Assembly: GCA_018857735.1 (NCBI GenBank)
Contig: JABMCL010000732.1
Location: 1,316,001-1,380,000, forward strand
Length of the DNA stretch: 64,000 nt
Source: Alviniconcha marisindica
Lineage: Eukaryota; Mollusca; Gastropoda; Provannidae
Reading direction: 5' to 3'
Shown here: positions 45,687 through 58,235 of the stretch, piece after piece
How the letters are laid out: every line of letters begins with the position of its first letter
Position numbering within the stretch: position 1 is the stretch's first letter
Program-made: the position numbers and the translations under genes
The notes under the pieces: generated by a model
Seen by the model: the letters and a program-made list of their open reading frames with translations, nothing else
Databases searched by the model: none
What the model was told of the DNA's origin: nothing

Positions 45687-46259
45687 CCTCTAATGTAAGC
45701 TCTCTGAAATATTCGGAAATATTCTTACAGACCTATCACCAGTTTTCTCAAAGAAATCATAGTTTTTAATGCAGTATAACTGACCGAATTTCTATGAAGT
45801 TTACGCTTTACACTGTTGGATTTTTACTTGCCTGTAATCGATTTTTACGAAGGTGTGTTTGATGCTAGTACAAAATGTGATTCACCCTAATAATCATCTA
45901 CGAGGCTGACTGGGTGATTTAAAAAAAAAAAAAAAAAAAAAAAGTTGCTGTTTATAGGCTAGTTCTGAGACTAGCTGCAGCGAACTGATCCTGAAAGTTA
46001 GCCGCTGTGAAGCACGAGACTCACCGCTGCAACGTGCCTGTACTGACAAGCCAGTACTTTGGGCTAGTTGTGACGACATTTGCCCGGCCTTTCCATGGTG
46101 TTTGTTGTTTCCTTGTGAAACCAAACGTAGGCCTACTGATGCCATGACTTCGATTCGTCCCACAGCCGAACACGTCATGCAGTTTCCCAACGTTATTTAT
46201 GGCAACAGTTTTGGAACATATGGCGTCGCATGAATGAGGAACTAAGCAGGTCGACATAG
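45685..46259. other. Unassigned, with 25-A run
   Basis: About 25 A at 45919-45943 could be a retroposed tail, but no element body is recognised next to it. Confidence 0.35.
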
Positions 46260-46401
<142 letters not shown>

Positions 46402-46504
46402 TTGTTGAATGACTCGTTTGGACTTTGATTTTACCCCATTTGTCTGAAGCAACAAAGAATCAAAGTATCAGAATTTTGTCTGTCTGTCTGTCTGTCTGTT
46501 TCTG

Positions 46505-47787
<1,283 letters not shown>

Positions 47788-48131
47788 TGGTTGCGTAATA
47801 GTAAGTAGTAGTAAGTAAACATGGTGCTTAACGTCCACAGAAACAACAAGGCCGCTTATTAGGGACGGGGAGAAGGAGGGGAAGGGGGTATGAATGTGGA
47901 GGAAGAGGGAGATTACTCGGCATGGTCAAGTATCGCTTCATTGTCACTGACCACAGAATGATTCCTGCATTAACTGAGATGGGCAGCGATTGGAGCCATT
48001 TTAATGTTTCATTAATTGTGAGAGACAAAGTCACAACTACTGAGACAGTGTCCACAAACCACAACCCATTTGAAGAGAAGGAAAGCCGAAGCGGCATCAG
48101 TCGAACCCGAGGTCCTTCTGCTTACCAGCAA

Positions 48132-48758
48132 AGCCCGTTCTTAATTTGGCGAACATAGTTGGGAGTATTCGGCGAATATAGCTGGTTCTTAATTGGGAGA
48201 ACTTTGTTTCGCGAATATAGTTCGGAGCCGGTATTCGTCGAACTGCAACGAAGCTATATTCGGGGTCCAAAAAGCTTCGCTCAACATGTTCTGGGAATAT
48301 TCGCCTTATTCGACGAACCTTGCCTCTGATTGGCTGAGAGGGGAGAGCTCTCCTGTGGATGAGGAAAGAAGAAAAAGAAAAGAAAATGGATGACGGTATC
48401 GCTAGGTACTTCACTCGCTTCGGAGGGCATTTTGTTGACTTGTGGGAAGCACGGCCTTGCCTCTGGGACCCAGAATGATACAGTAGTTAGTTGAATTACC
48501 CTGTGAGGGATGATTAAAGTATATTGACTTGATGACTTGACTTTAGCCTACATTTTGGATCACGCTGTCTGCTGTGCTTCTGCCGCAAGTTCGGGCCGAA
48601 GCTTGCATCTCAATATAAGCCAGTTAAGAACGAAGTGTAGTTCGTCGAACTGTCCGAACCATGTTCGGCGAACTATGAGCTCACTTACGAAACGAAGTTC
48701 GACGAATACTCCGAACTATGTTCGGCGAAGCAAATGTTCGCCCAATTAAGAACGGGCT
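48132..48758 (+). mobile_element. PIF/Harbinger-like non-autonomous transposon
   Basis: The terminal inverted repeats begin AGCCCGTTCTTAATT and match at about 24 of 25 positions. The right flank is TAA; the left flank is AA, where the intact S2 sequence would read CCTAA, so a 3-bp TAA duplication with a 2-bp loss fits. Inside, GTTCGGCGAA-type motifs recur on both strands. A short frame (48386-48478) resembles a MADF/Myb-SANT-like segment. TAA/TWA duplications and an accessory Myb/SANT-like protein are hallmarks of PIF/Harbinger. No DDE transposase is present. A LINE-tail-like stretch (CCCTGTGAGGGATGATTAAA) lies at about 48500. Confidence 0.75.
48386..48478 (+). pseudogene. MADF/Myb-SANT-like remnant in the Harbinger-like element
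   Basis: 30 codons from ATG 48386 end FVDLWEARPCLWDPE-stop. The run 'L.E.RPCLWDP' is the start motif of MADF domains (typically 'L...V...P.LWDP'). Only the first helix is present before the stop. Interpreted as a relic of the DNA-binding ORF of a parent element; a single short motif supports it. Confidence 0.55.
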
Positions 48759-48829
48759 TAACGCCTTACCGCTAGGCCAAACCGGCTCACACACCTGGTT
48801 GCGTGTTGTTGGTCACTTTTGTTGTTGTT

Positions 48830-49300
48830 GAGTGTTGCTTTACGTCCACAGAAACCGTAGGCTTATTAGGGACGAGAGCCCAGGACGGCCACCTCAACTT
48901 TCACACAGCTCCTGAGCTCTGTTTGTTGCGTAGGTAGGTAGTGTTGCTTAATGTCCTCAGATGTCGGTTGACATATTAGGGACAAGCTGTGACCAATGCC
49001 GAAGCATGGTTCAATACAGCTTTACGTCCACGGAAACCAGAAGGATCGTTAGAACGGACAGCTCAGGACGGCCACCTCGACTCTCACACAGCTCCTGAAC
49101 TATGTTTGTTGCTGCTGATGATGAAGTGATGCTTAATGTCCTCAGATGTCAGTTGACATATTAGGGACAAGTTGTGACCAATGCCGAAGCACGGTTCAAT
49201 AATTCTTTACGTCCACGGAAACCAGAAGGCTCGTTAGGACGGACAGCTCAGGACGGCCACCTCGACTCTCACACAGCTCCTGAACTATGATGTTTGTTGC
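48830..49300 (+). repeat. Three tandem SINE S3 copies
   Basis: Partial and complete S3 units at 48835-48922, 48935-49098 and 49120-49290. Each carries TTTACGTCCACGGAAACCAG or a variant and GGACGGCCACCTCGACT, CACACAGCTCCTGA; the last two also carry GTCCTCAGATGTC.GTTGACA. Confidence 0.8.
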
Positions 49301-49314
49301 GTGTTGTTGGTCGC

Positions 49315-49592
49315 TTTTATATGGCTCTCGAGCAGACTCACTGCGCTCGCATGTGATTCTACGCGAGTGACTAGCTTTCTATAGCGTGTTTTTGAATATC
49401 CACCGAAGTGGTTTACTTACAGCGCTGGCATGGCTGGTGACACATGAAATTGCAGCCGTCTCGGCGCAAATTCTGTGTACACCATACAACCATGCACCAG
49501 ATCACTTCATGCAAAGCCACATACGTAAGGTGTATATGTGTTTAGCTGTAACCTGCCACCTGCACTTTTGGCAGAATGACCGGGACCTTTTA
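49315..49592 (-). repeat. SINE S1 copy, truncated
   Basis: Minus-strand match to the S1 body and 3' end (CAGGTGGCAGGTTACAGC, GAGCGCAGTGAGTCTGCTCG). The tRNA-like head is absent. Confidence 0.75.
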
Positions 49593-50045
49593 TGGCTAGA
49601 CTTTATGGTTAGATCTTCTATGGTTGTCGTGAGTGAGATGTTTCAAAGGAAACTGTTAACGCGCTTTCCCACACGCACACGCACAAAATCCTTCCAGATT
49701 ATTTAACACTTTAAACAAGCATTCAAAAGGTATTTCTCGAATTTTTGTTGTTGTTGTTGTTTTGTGCGTGTTTTATTGAGACAGCAAAACCTAAATAGCC
49801 GGAAAGTGTTTTTATTATCTTTCTTGTTATTAATAGGCCGCTGAATATTGCGGAGTTGATGGAGGAAATTGGAACACTACAAAGTTGATTTCTGCGTTTT
49901 TCTCCCGCATCTGGCTTTTTTCAGTCTAACTTCAGCTAGGCTGCAGAGGTAGAGGAAAAATCGTTAATTTCAGATATAATTAATTTGATCTCATTTCTGT
50001 GGTCGCATAACACGGCGCTTGATTAATTTTATTATTATTATTATT
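49593..50045. other. Unassigned
   Basis: GTT repeats at about 49747-49762. Nothing else is recognised. Confidence 0.3.
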
Positions 50046-50232
50046 GATCGCTTTTAAATAGCGCTATACTCTGCTCTCGAGCAGACTCGCTTTTCTCTTG
50101 TCGCATGTGATTCCGACTGAATGACTTTCTGTATCGCGTTTTGAATATCCACCGAAGTGGCGGTGTATCAGTCGCGGTTTGGTTGTTACATGGCAGATGC
50201 CACCTGAAACTGCTGCCCGGCGTCTCGGCATC
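50046..50232 (-). repeat. SINE S1 copy, 3' half
   Basis: Minus-strand S1 3' half (AGAGCAGAGTATAGCGCTAT) with an ATT/AAT-rich tail at 50028-50045. Confidence 0.7.
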
Positions 50233-51545
50233 ATCTCACTGATCACGGTGAACTCCAAGACAGCGTGTGAACACGTGCTCTCATTGGGTTTTATCTGTGA
50301 CCTTCGACCTTACCAAAAACCACACGTAATGGCTTCCGTCGGCTTGCATCGTTGGATCTAAGATACGAAAGCTAACAGCAAGGGAAGAAGAAGAAGAAGA
50401 AGAAGACAATGCCAAGTAAGATTTTGCGGAATTATACATGACGGAAATTTTATCGAGTGCCCAAGCACACTGCGTTTTTTTTCCCAGTCGAAATCGGTTT
50501 TCAGTGGCGACAAGGAGGGGATAGGTCCGATGCACTAATCAGTCTTGTATTTCTATCCGCGGTATCAATAACAGGCGACAGCATCTCACCCAAAGAAGAG
50601 CTAGAGTCAAACCAAGAGCAGTGCACAAACCTACACAACTGTCTTGTCTTACGAGACACTCAGATTCATTAGATTTCTTCGGTAAGGTTAGTGGGATAAC
50701 GCCAGCTGTTGCTCTGGCCGGCATACTACAACACAGTCACAAAAACCAAATGCAAATTCGTAACAAATGACTCAAAGTGATGTTTTATAGAGCGAATCAA
50801 TCCTATGTCTTATAGTTTTAAACCAGAAATTATTTTGATCATGTTTTCTTCCATAAGAATGTCACAGCGATTGTGATGTCGAACAGTAGAACTGGCACAT
50901 ATCCTCATCCGGTCTGATTTTAAATGTTCATTGCAAGCAACAAATAAAACTCCCAAACACACAATGCTTCGTTACTCGCAGAGCTGGTAACAATTCTTCT
51001 ATTTGTAGGCAGCCAAGTAAAAAACGGAATGTGATAATAATAATAAGAAGAAGAAGAAGAAGGAGAAGAATGTGTAATTCTCAAAAGTGATTCAGTAATG
51101 GTGATAAATAGTAGTAATAATGAAAGTATTTATCCAGTGCGAAATCTTGTCCGAAGAGATTATTCTAGGCGCGCTCGACAAACACGTGAGGGTTGCACAT
51201 TTCCCCCATAATTGTTAGTTTCATATTCCGGGGTGCATAATAATTATGCTCTCCAGGTGTGGCTGGTTAGTGGTTTGTGCGCGCGCTCTGTGTGTGTGTG
51301 TGTGTTAGGGAGTGTCAGTCGGCTGTGACCCCGACACCGTCTTGCTCTGCACCCAAGTGACGTGACATCCGTGCGATATAATCAGCTTTACTGAAGCTGC
51401 AAGTAAAACCCCTGACCACACAATTCACCGCAGGCTGTAGCCTTTGTGGCACAGGCGCCTTGAGGTCGTATTTGTTACCTCCCTCTCTGGCTTCCCTTAC
51501 TAGCAACAAAGTGTGCACATGATATCCACGTGTGTCACTCGTTGA
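50233..51545. other. Unassigned
   Basis: GAA repeats at 50386-50405 and 51042-51070. Short frames only. No gene is recognised. Confidence 0.35.
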
Positions 51546-51735
51546 TGTGTGCACGAGATACACACACGCACACACACGCGCGTGTGCACACACACACACA
51601 CACGCACGCGCGCACACATGCACGCGAGACACACACACACACACACGCACGCACGCTCGCACACGCGCGCGCGCACACACACTCCAACCGTGCACACACA
51701 CACACTCATGCACAGAGAGAGAGAGAGAGAGTAAG
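51546..51735. repeat. (CA)n/(CG)n and (GA)n low-complexity tract
   Basis: Mixed CACG/CA repeats followed by GA and GTAA repeats. Several overlapping His/Thr- or Arg/Glu-rich frames arise from it and are not genes. Confidence 0.93.
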
Positions 51736-51898
51736 TAAGTAAGTAACTTGGTGTTTTAAGCCCAGTCAAACAATACTTTTATATCAGAGAGAGAGAGAGA
51801 GAGAGAGAAGCACCAAATCGACAGAAAATCCGGTAGTGAAAGAAAAGTCTAGTCCTTTCCTAAGAAGCCCACAGAGTACATAATTCTTGATTCAGTCC

Positions 51899-52003
51899 AT
51901 GTCGGACGATACGTTGGTGCCAAGATTCCAACGTGAACAGTTCTGGATGCTGACAGCGATGTCCGCCCTCAACACAGTCGGTTCTTACCTCACCTTAGCT
52001 CCA
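51899..52003 (+). CDS. Candidate first coding exon, unknown gene
   Basis: From ATG 51899 the frame reads MSDDTLVPRFQREQFWMLTA and continues MSALNTVGSYLTLAP up to a possible donor (CCAG|GTGTAAGT near 52004). Composition is protein-like and residues ~15-36 could form a membrane helix. No downstream exon is found, and homology is not recognised. A chance frame is quite possible. Confidence 0.3.
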
Positions 52004-52138
52004 GGTGTAAGTCACTGCATACCCACTGCAAGTGCATCACTCACTGGCGACCTCCTGGTGAAACGCACATGTATGTGCATATGTGTAGTATAGGCCACTG
52101 CGCCCTCTGGTAATGTGTATGTATGGAGAGAGGCTAGA

Positions 52139-52180
52139 GAGAGAGGGGGGGGGGGAGAGAGAGAGAGATCTAGAACTAAC

Positions 52181-52253
<73 letters not shown>

Positions 52254-52262
52254 TATTACACA

Positions 52263-52318
<56 letters not shown>
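52139..52318. repeat. (GA)n microsatellite in blocks
   Basis: Three GA blocks separated by short unique words, followed by GT repeats to about 52355. Confidence 0.95.
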
Positions 52319-52319
<1 letters not shown>

Positions 52320-52355
52320 GGTGTGTGTGTGCGTGTGCGTGTGTGTGTGTGTGTA

Positions 52356-52883
52356 AGTGTGAGCATGCGTGCAAGAGTCGTGGCATGGTGCACGTGAGTG
52401 GAACGTATGTGTGTCAGTCCGTGAGTAGGGAAAAGTTAAACGGGAAATGATAAATGTAGAGTGCCTGTGGTCCAATTGTCAAGTATTCCAGTTTTGTAAC
52501 GAAACACGTGTACCTTCGGCACAAGGAGTCTGTTAGGTAAAGGGTTCACCCAGTGAGGTGTCAAAAGGACATGTATCAATAAATAACTGGGGGCCGCCGC
52601 CACTCTGAAAATTGTGGCAGAAAATTGCTGAGACTGCAAAGTAGACGTTTGCAGCTCCAAGTACAGATCAGCATCTCGAAGTAGCTACAGATAAGCTGCC
52701 ACAGACGTAATTTTGCACCGACGACTTTGCTATTACTTTTGTAACTGCAGGAAGGCGCGGCCGTTTTGCAGCGAAGCGAGAAATCGGCTTTACAGAGTCA
52801 ACACTGCGTTTGGCCTTTGGCTGTGGAACTCGTAGTAAATTTGCATCTGCGTCTGATGTCAGAGCCCGAAGTGTCTCCTCCCT

Positions 52884-52914
<31 letters not shown>

Positions 52915-53340
52915 TTTTTCTCTTTTTCTTCTTCTTCTTCTCTTTTTGTTTTGTTTTTGTTTTGTTTGGCGGCTGTAGATGTTTGTCGCTGCAAAGCAGC
53001 TGCAAACGTGGTGATTGTTGCCGCAACAAAGGTTTTCGTCTGCAACCAGTAGATTGTGACAGTGATCGATCGTCAGTGACAGACACGTGCCTTTGCTATA
53101 AACAATGCTTCCGCTGATAAAACGGCCGCCCCACTACCCTGCCTATTTCTCCTCTGCCGGTGTAAAAGGAAAATAATATTATGTCCCCTGGAGAAAATTA
53201 ATGTCCAGCAAACGCTGCAAAAATGGTCGTACCGCAACTGTTGTGAGCGGTCTAAACCTGGAGAGCAGTACTATAGGTCATAATTATGAGTCAGTGTCTA
53301 TGGACAATAATTTCGAGGATGTCCGGTTGACATCGAATAC
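52356..53340. other. Unassigned, with 25-C run
   Basis: A poly-C run at 52884-52908 followed by a T-rich stretch. GC-rich text with GCTGCAAA words resembles 30300-30480. No gene is recognised. Confidence 0.35.
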
Positions 53341-53341
53341 G

Positions 53342-53520
53342 TTGATGATGATGATGAAGTGATGCTTTATGTCCTCAGATGTCAGTTGACATATTAGGGA
53401 CAAGTTGTGACCAATGCCGAAGCACGGTGCAATAAATCTTTACGTCCACGGAAACCAGAAGGCTCGTTAGGACGGACAGTCCAGGACGTCCACCTCGACT
53501 CTCACACAGCTCCTGAACCA
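53342..53520 (+). repeat. SINE S3 copy
   Basis: Starts with (GAT)n then GAAGTGATGCTTTATGTCCT, and includes TTGACATATTAGGGACAAG, TTTACGTCCACGGAAACCAG and CACACAGCTCCTGAAC. No clear pol III head is seen, so its SINE status rests on copy structure. Confidence 0.75.
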
Positions 53521-54069
53521 TGTCCGAATACGTGGGACACTTCCTCCTTTTGTACCAGTCGTCGTACAATACAATTTATTATTTCTACTCAGACAAATTT
53601 GCCGAGAGAGCATCTTCTGTGGGCGTCCTCTTCTTCTTACTTCGACTGCTATCTTCTGCTTTTCTTTTTATATTAATTTATCTTTCAACGTTTCAAACAC
53701 ATATTTCTGCCGTTTTGCTATATCCGTACAGGGCGTTTTTTTCCGCTTTTTTCCCTTTCGTTCAGGGATTGGGACCTTGTGTTAAAAATATTCATACACG
53801 CATTCACGTTCAGAGTATGCAAGTTTGCGAACTTAAACAAGCAATTGGAGGGGAGCCGGTTGGGGAGCGAGGGGTGCAAGTTGGAAGTATGAATGAAGAG
53901 TCACAAGTAAGAGATTGCCATAACATAACTTTTGTTTACACCAACAAGGAAACAGTGTAGGCTCTCCCCTGAATCAGGCACATGGGTGCCCAGGCAGCAG
54001 CTCAAAACGATCTGCTTCTGCAGGGACATTGGGGCAAAGAGGACGCGGCGGGCCCAGCGTTGATGGTTG
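53521..54069. other. Unassigned
   Basis: A 146-residue plus frame (53520-53960) spans it. It begins in S3 sequence and has no family signature. Confidence 0.3.
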
Positions 54070-54183
54070 TGTTGCTTTACGTCTACAGAAACCGTAGGCT
54101 TATTAGGGATGGGAGCCCAGGACGGCCACCTCGACTTTCACACAGCTCCTGAGCTCGGGGGGGGGGGGGGGGGGGGGGGGGGG
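54070..54183 (+). repeat. SINE S3 3' part and 27-G run
   Basis: S3 text (TTTACGTCTACAGAAACCGT, GGACGGCCACCTCGACT) ends directly in a run of 27 G (54157-54183), the longest homopolymer in the window. Confidence 0.8.
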
Positions 54184-54304
54184 TGCAGCGCGCAAGTTTT
54201 GACACTTTGTATGTTAGGGCCATAAAACTTTTACCCAATCAAAAAAGAGAAAGAACGACAGAAAGAAAGGTTAAAAGGCCATGGCACCATGTTTACACAC
54301 ACAA

Positions 54305-54478
54305 TCATGGTTCAGGAGCTGTGTGAGAGTCGAGGTGGACGTCCTGGATTGTCCGTCCTAACGAGCCTTCTGGTTTCCGTGGACGTAAAGATTATTGCAC
54401 CGTGCTTCGGCATTGGTCACAACTTGTCCCTAATATGTCAACTGACATTGAGGACATAAAGCATCACTTCATCATCAA
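54305..54478 (-). repeat. SINE S3 copy, minus
   Basis: The reverse complement of the S3 sequence at 53342-53520 with few differences. With that copy it forms an inverted pair about 1 kb apart. Confidence 0.8.
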
Positions 54479-54984
54479 CACACACAATGTACTCGTTTAC
54501 ACAGTATCTTTTTTTTGAAGAAATATTTTTAAAGAAAGAAAGTAGGGGGAAGAAGTAGAAGAAGAAGAAGAAGAGCAAGTATGAGGCAGACGGCATTTGC
54601 ATGGGCCGAAATGTCATTTCACGTAGTGTGGAACAACATGGGTTAGGCTATATGGTGTATATGCAGTGAGCACTTCATTATCAAAATGACCACACCAAAA
54701 ACATTCAGAACTCACTAACTGAAACTATTGCAATGAACGTCGGTGCAAAACAAACAAACAAACAAACAGACAAAACAAAAAACCTGTGATCAGAGTATAC
54801 TTTGCAATGCTTTTTTCGGGTTGATTATTCTACGGTATCTTACTGGTCAGAAAATACTAATAAAGAACACGTGATATCACACCATCTTAACCACGTGTTT
54901 TGGTGTCACGTGAGTAGTTGACTCGCAGTTAGATACGACTTTGTTTGCCTTAAGCGTAGGTTCAAGTTGAGTTCCCAACGCAAA
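54479..54984. other. Unassigned
   Basis: No gene. Short GAA and CAAA repeats. Confidence 0.3.
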
Positions 54985-55138
54985 ATTATGACAGACAAGC
55001 AGTGTAATAATGCAATGACCACTAAATTATGACAGAGGAGCAGTGTAAGAATACAATGACCACTAAATTATGACAGAGGAGCAGTGTAAGAATACAATGA
55101 CCACTAAATTATGACAGAGGAGCAGTTAAGAATATAAT
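54985..55138. repeat. 41-bp tandem repeat, four units
   Basis: Near-identical units with the core AAATTATGACAGAGGAGCAG and TGTAAGAATACAATGACCACT; the middle two are almost perfect. Confidence 0.92.
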
Positions 55139-55964
55139 AACCCCTCCATTATCAGCAAAAGCTGTGGATACCGAGAACTTCTGGCTTGTTTTTGGACTTA
55201 CTGAGTAGGCTAGAAACAGCCGAGGACGACATACTAGAGAACTTTCGCAACTCGGCGTTTCTTATTTCGCGGTAACCCACTCGTGTAAGCTCGATCAATA
55301 GGCCAACATCAGTGGCACTAGTGTAAGCTCGATCAATACGTCTGTGGCTGACACTGGTTTGTTGTTCGTGTCTGCAGAAATGCAAACTAAACTTTAGCGC
55401 GACTTCCGTAGCCTTCGACTGATCGATATGGCTTGAATATCAGTGGGCCAAAGACTGGGGATTGGGGTCAAGGTCTGCAAACTCGGCCCGGAATAGAGGA
55501 CTTAGAATCATCACAGCTCGTTCACACCACTTCGTAGAGACTCAAACCCAAACGACTTTCCTTCGTCACAGTTCGTTTTCATACCACTTTGTGAGGACTC
55601 AAAGGACAGCTCTGCATGTGCATGTGCCGTCCACCTTTGGGGAACAATTCTTTACGCCGGGAAACATAGCTTTTACAATCACTTAAGCTTTACGTACATA
55701 CATTTTGCAATCACTGAAGCATTGCACTGCGCCGTCTGTGCACTTTTTTTTTCTCCCTCAAACTACTTGCTTTTTAAAATATTCTTTTTCACTTAAACAT
55801 TCTTTAAACTGCCTTATTTTAAATTGCTTGCTATAAGTTCTGCAATAAAAGCAGACGTGAACTAAAGCAGAAGAAACATACTTTCATACCACAGAAAAAA
55901 CAAGAAAAAACAACAACAACAAAAACAAAAAACAACTACAACAAAATCTGAAACAGGATTAATT
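55139..55964. other. Unassigned, with possible MITE end
   Basis: TTTCTTATTTCGCG at 55259-55272 is the inverted form of the motif at 36984. GTGTAAGCTCGATCAATA occurs twice (55284 and 55321). Otherwise nothing. Confidence 0.35.
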
Positions 55965-56376
55965 GCTAGCGTTCTAAAAACAAGATCCAAACACATGAAA
56001 GGTTAGCGAGAATGCTATTTATTACGACAAAACACAACATGCGAACATTTGGGGTAAGCCCCTTTCTGAAACTACAACACAACACTTAAACAACAGTTAA
56101 ACGATGAAAAATGAGATTAGGATATTTATCTGATTTTGGTTAAGCTGTTGTGTTGTTTTGGTGTCCAGTCTGACAGTCAAAACAGTTTGGCTGGACACCA
56201 AAGCAACATGAAAAAACAGCTCAACCAAAAGCAGATAAATATCCTAGTCTCATTTTTCACCGTTTAACTGTTGTTTAAGTGCTGTTTTGTAAAAGGGGTG
56301 CTTACCCCGAAAATTCGCATGTTGTGTTTTGTCATAACAAACCTCTTGTGTTTTTGGATTGTTTTAGAACACTAGC
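55965..56376. mobile_element. Foldback (hairpin) element, ~410 bp
   Basis: Arms 55965-56168 and 56191-56376 are complementary over nearly their full length (outer GCTAG.GTTCTAAAA; inner TTGGTGTCCAG/CTGGACACCAA) around a 22-nt loop. Small indels separate the arms. No coding capacity and no clear TSD. This is typical of a foldback MITE. Confidence 0.85.
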
Positions 56377-57055
56377 AGTCATTCTTGTTTCATGTTTTTT
56401 ATAATTATAATAATAGTAATAATTATTATTATTATTTGTGTGTGTGTGTGTGTGTTCACGAATAATGTAACGTACCACCTGTCTCTGATCGAAAAGGAAT
56501 TTACCTCAGTAATAACGAAAACACAAGGACGATAACCAGGGCAAAAATATGGAGGCAGTGAACTCGTCTAACACATATTATGACAGACCTGAAAAGTAAG
56601 ACACCGATTCGCCTCTCGTACGACAGCCGTGAATCGGACAGTCGTGCTGCAGCGTCAGGTTCTAACAAGGTGACTGCAACTGGCAACTTGACAAGACAGT
56701 CAAACGATGCTTGCGTGTGTGGGAAAGTGGCAGTGCCATCATCATGTCGGCACACTGAGTGCAATGCAGTGCCGGTGACAGGTTGTCACGATGATTCTTT
56801 CTCTCTGTATGTCCGTCTGTCCGTCCGTCAATCCATCTGTCTGTCTGTCTCCGTATCCGTATCCCTCTCTCCTCACTGGCCCCACACAGTTCAGTTAGAA
56901 AAGGTGAAGGAACACGAGGAAAAGAAAGAGAGAGGGAGAAAACGAAAAGAAGATGGGCTGGAAAAGAAGGCGAGCACCAAGAAGGTGAGACGGTTTGTGA
57001 TGGGGCTTTGAATCGTGGGAGGACTGCGAAAAGAACGTAAAAGCCTGTGTGTAAG
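56377..57055. other. Unassigned, short GT run
   Basis: ATT and GT repeats at 56407-56454. The plus frame 56580-57011 passes through CTGT repeats. Its Lys/Glu-rich end (EHEEKKERGRKRKEDG) could be the coiled coil of the ORF1 remnant that follows. Confidence 0.35.
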
Positions 57056-57059
57056 AGGG

Positions 57060-57450
57060 CATGGGCATCACGGAGAAGCTGGAGATCGAGCGGGCACACA
57101 GAGTGGGGAAAGCCATCGTCGTTCGATTTTTTTCTCATACAAGCAGAACATGTTGATGCTGACAGGTGCGCGCAAGCTGAAGACCGCCAAAGGCTACGAC
57201 AACATCTGCGTCGGAGAAGATTTGTGGGAAACTTCAGAAGAAACGTCAAGCACTGATGACCTTACAGAGAGAACTGAGGCAGCAGGGCCACAACGCAAAA
57301 CTGCGGTTTGACAAACTCATTACTGAGGATGCGATGTACACCTACGATCCCTTCAACGATGAAATCATGAGACACAACAAACGCAACAAGAAACTAACCA
57401 CAAATCCTGATGTTCCTTGCCATGACACGACGAGAGAGTTCAACAAGGGG
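57060..57450 (+). mobile_element. LINE ORF1-like remnant
   Basis: Three frames in succession give KLEIERAHRVGKAIVVRFF (57083-57139), then SYKQNMLMLTGARKLK and ICVGED, then LQRELRQQGHNAKLRFDKLI (57259-57318) and a tail ending YDPFNDEIM. This order (basic 'ERAHR.G', 'FxxYKxxxxLxxARKLK', 'AxLRFDKLI') matches the RNA-binding ORF1 protein of L1-like and related LINEs. At least two frameshifts make it inactive. No reverse transcriptase follows. Confidence 0.6.
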
Positions 57451-57929
57451 GTCGCTCCTGGGAAGGAGGGAGTGCCAGAAACATTCCTTGTGGAGCCACC
57501 CCTGATCCACGATAGGCAACACAGCCAGAACACTGACCTGGACATCCGCAGGACTCTTCAGACTACCTGCTGCAATCGTCCTACTTCCCTCCTCTGCGTC
57601 CAGTGCGGAATACAAGCATCAGACAGCCAGACCAGGACCCCGTCGACAGTCACCACACCAGCCTGATGACCCCCTAAAGCAACACGCGTCCTGGACATGA
57701 ACAGCAGCGCGTTGCCGTTCCAGCGGTGGCGAAGGGAAACGATACGCCACACTGGGCGCGTCAGCAGTCTGACACAAACATCGCAGCCGCTGACAGACCA
57801 ATAGAAGAAAGGGACCACAGAGACGTTTTTGCTTGAATGTTTTCACCCCCTGACCTATAGGACATGAGCAGTCCCAACCCCTAGCACACAAACTGTGGCT
57901 GGGCTGCTCACAACCAGTTTTCGATATGA
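57451..57929. other. Unassigned
   Basis: The ORF1-like frame runs open to 57666, but the later part has no recognised motif. Confidence 0.3.
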
Positions 57930-58235
57930 ACCGGCATGGCCAAGCGGTAAGGCGTTAGGCTGGTAAGCGGAAGGACCTTGGTTCGATTCCGCTTCGGCTG
58001 TCCTCACTCCTCAAAAGTTGTGGTCTGTGGACGGTTCCTTGTGACTTTGTCCCTCACAACAGTGAAATGTTATTATTATTGTTTTTTTGTTTTGTTTGTT
58101 TTTTAATGGCCCTCATCTTAATGCAGGAGTCATTCTGGTGGTGACAGTGTAGTGTTAGGTACAGTTCCCCTCTTCCCCCGCCAGTACCTCTTCGGATACA
58201 ACTCGGCGTTAAACAAGTTTAAACAACCAACTAAC
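57930..58235 (+). repeat. SINE family S2 copy
   Basis: Complete tRNA-like head (CCGGCATGGCCAAGCGGTAA, B box GGTTCGATTCC) and S2 body. The 3' end (CTTCGGATACAACTCGGCGT, TAAACAAG) differs from other copies, so this may be a subfamily. Confidence 0.82.

Larger units (their letters stand above)
47797..48795 (-). repeat. SINE S2 copy split by a DNA transposon, 9-bp TSD
   Basis: SINE parts 47797-48131 and 48759-48795 (minus) rejoin to the normal S2 head when the insert is removed. TGGTTGCGT flanks the whole unit (47788-47796 and 48796-48804), marking the SINE's own target-site duplication. Confidence 0.85.

Noticed and set aside
52113..52475. Arg/Glu and Ser/Leu frames over 90 residues
   Set aside because: Pure (GA)n translation in every frame; no non-repeat coding.
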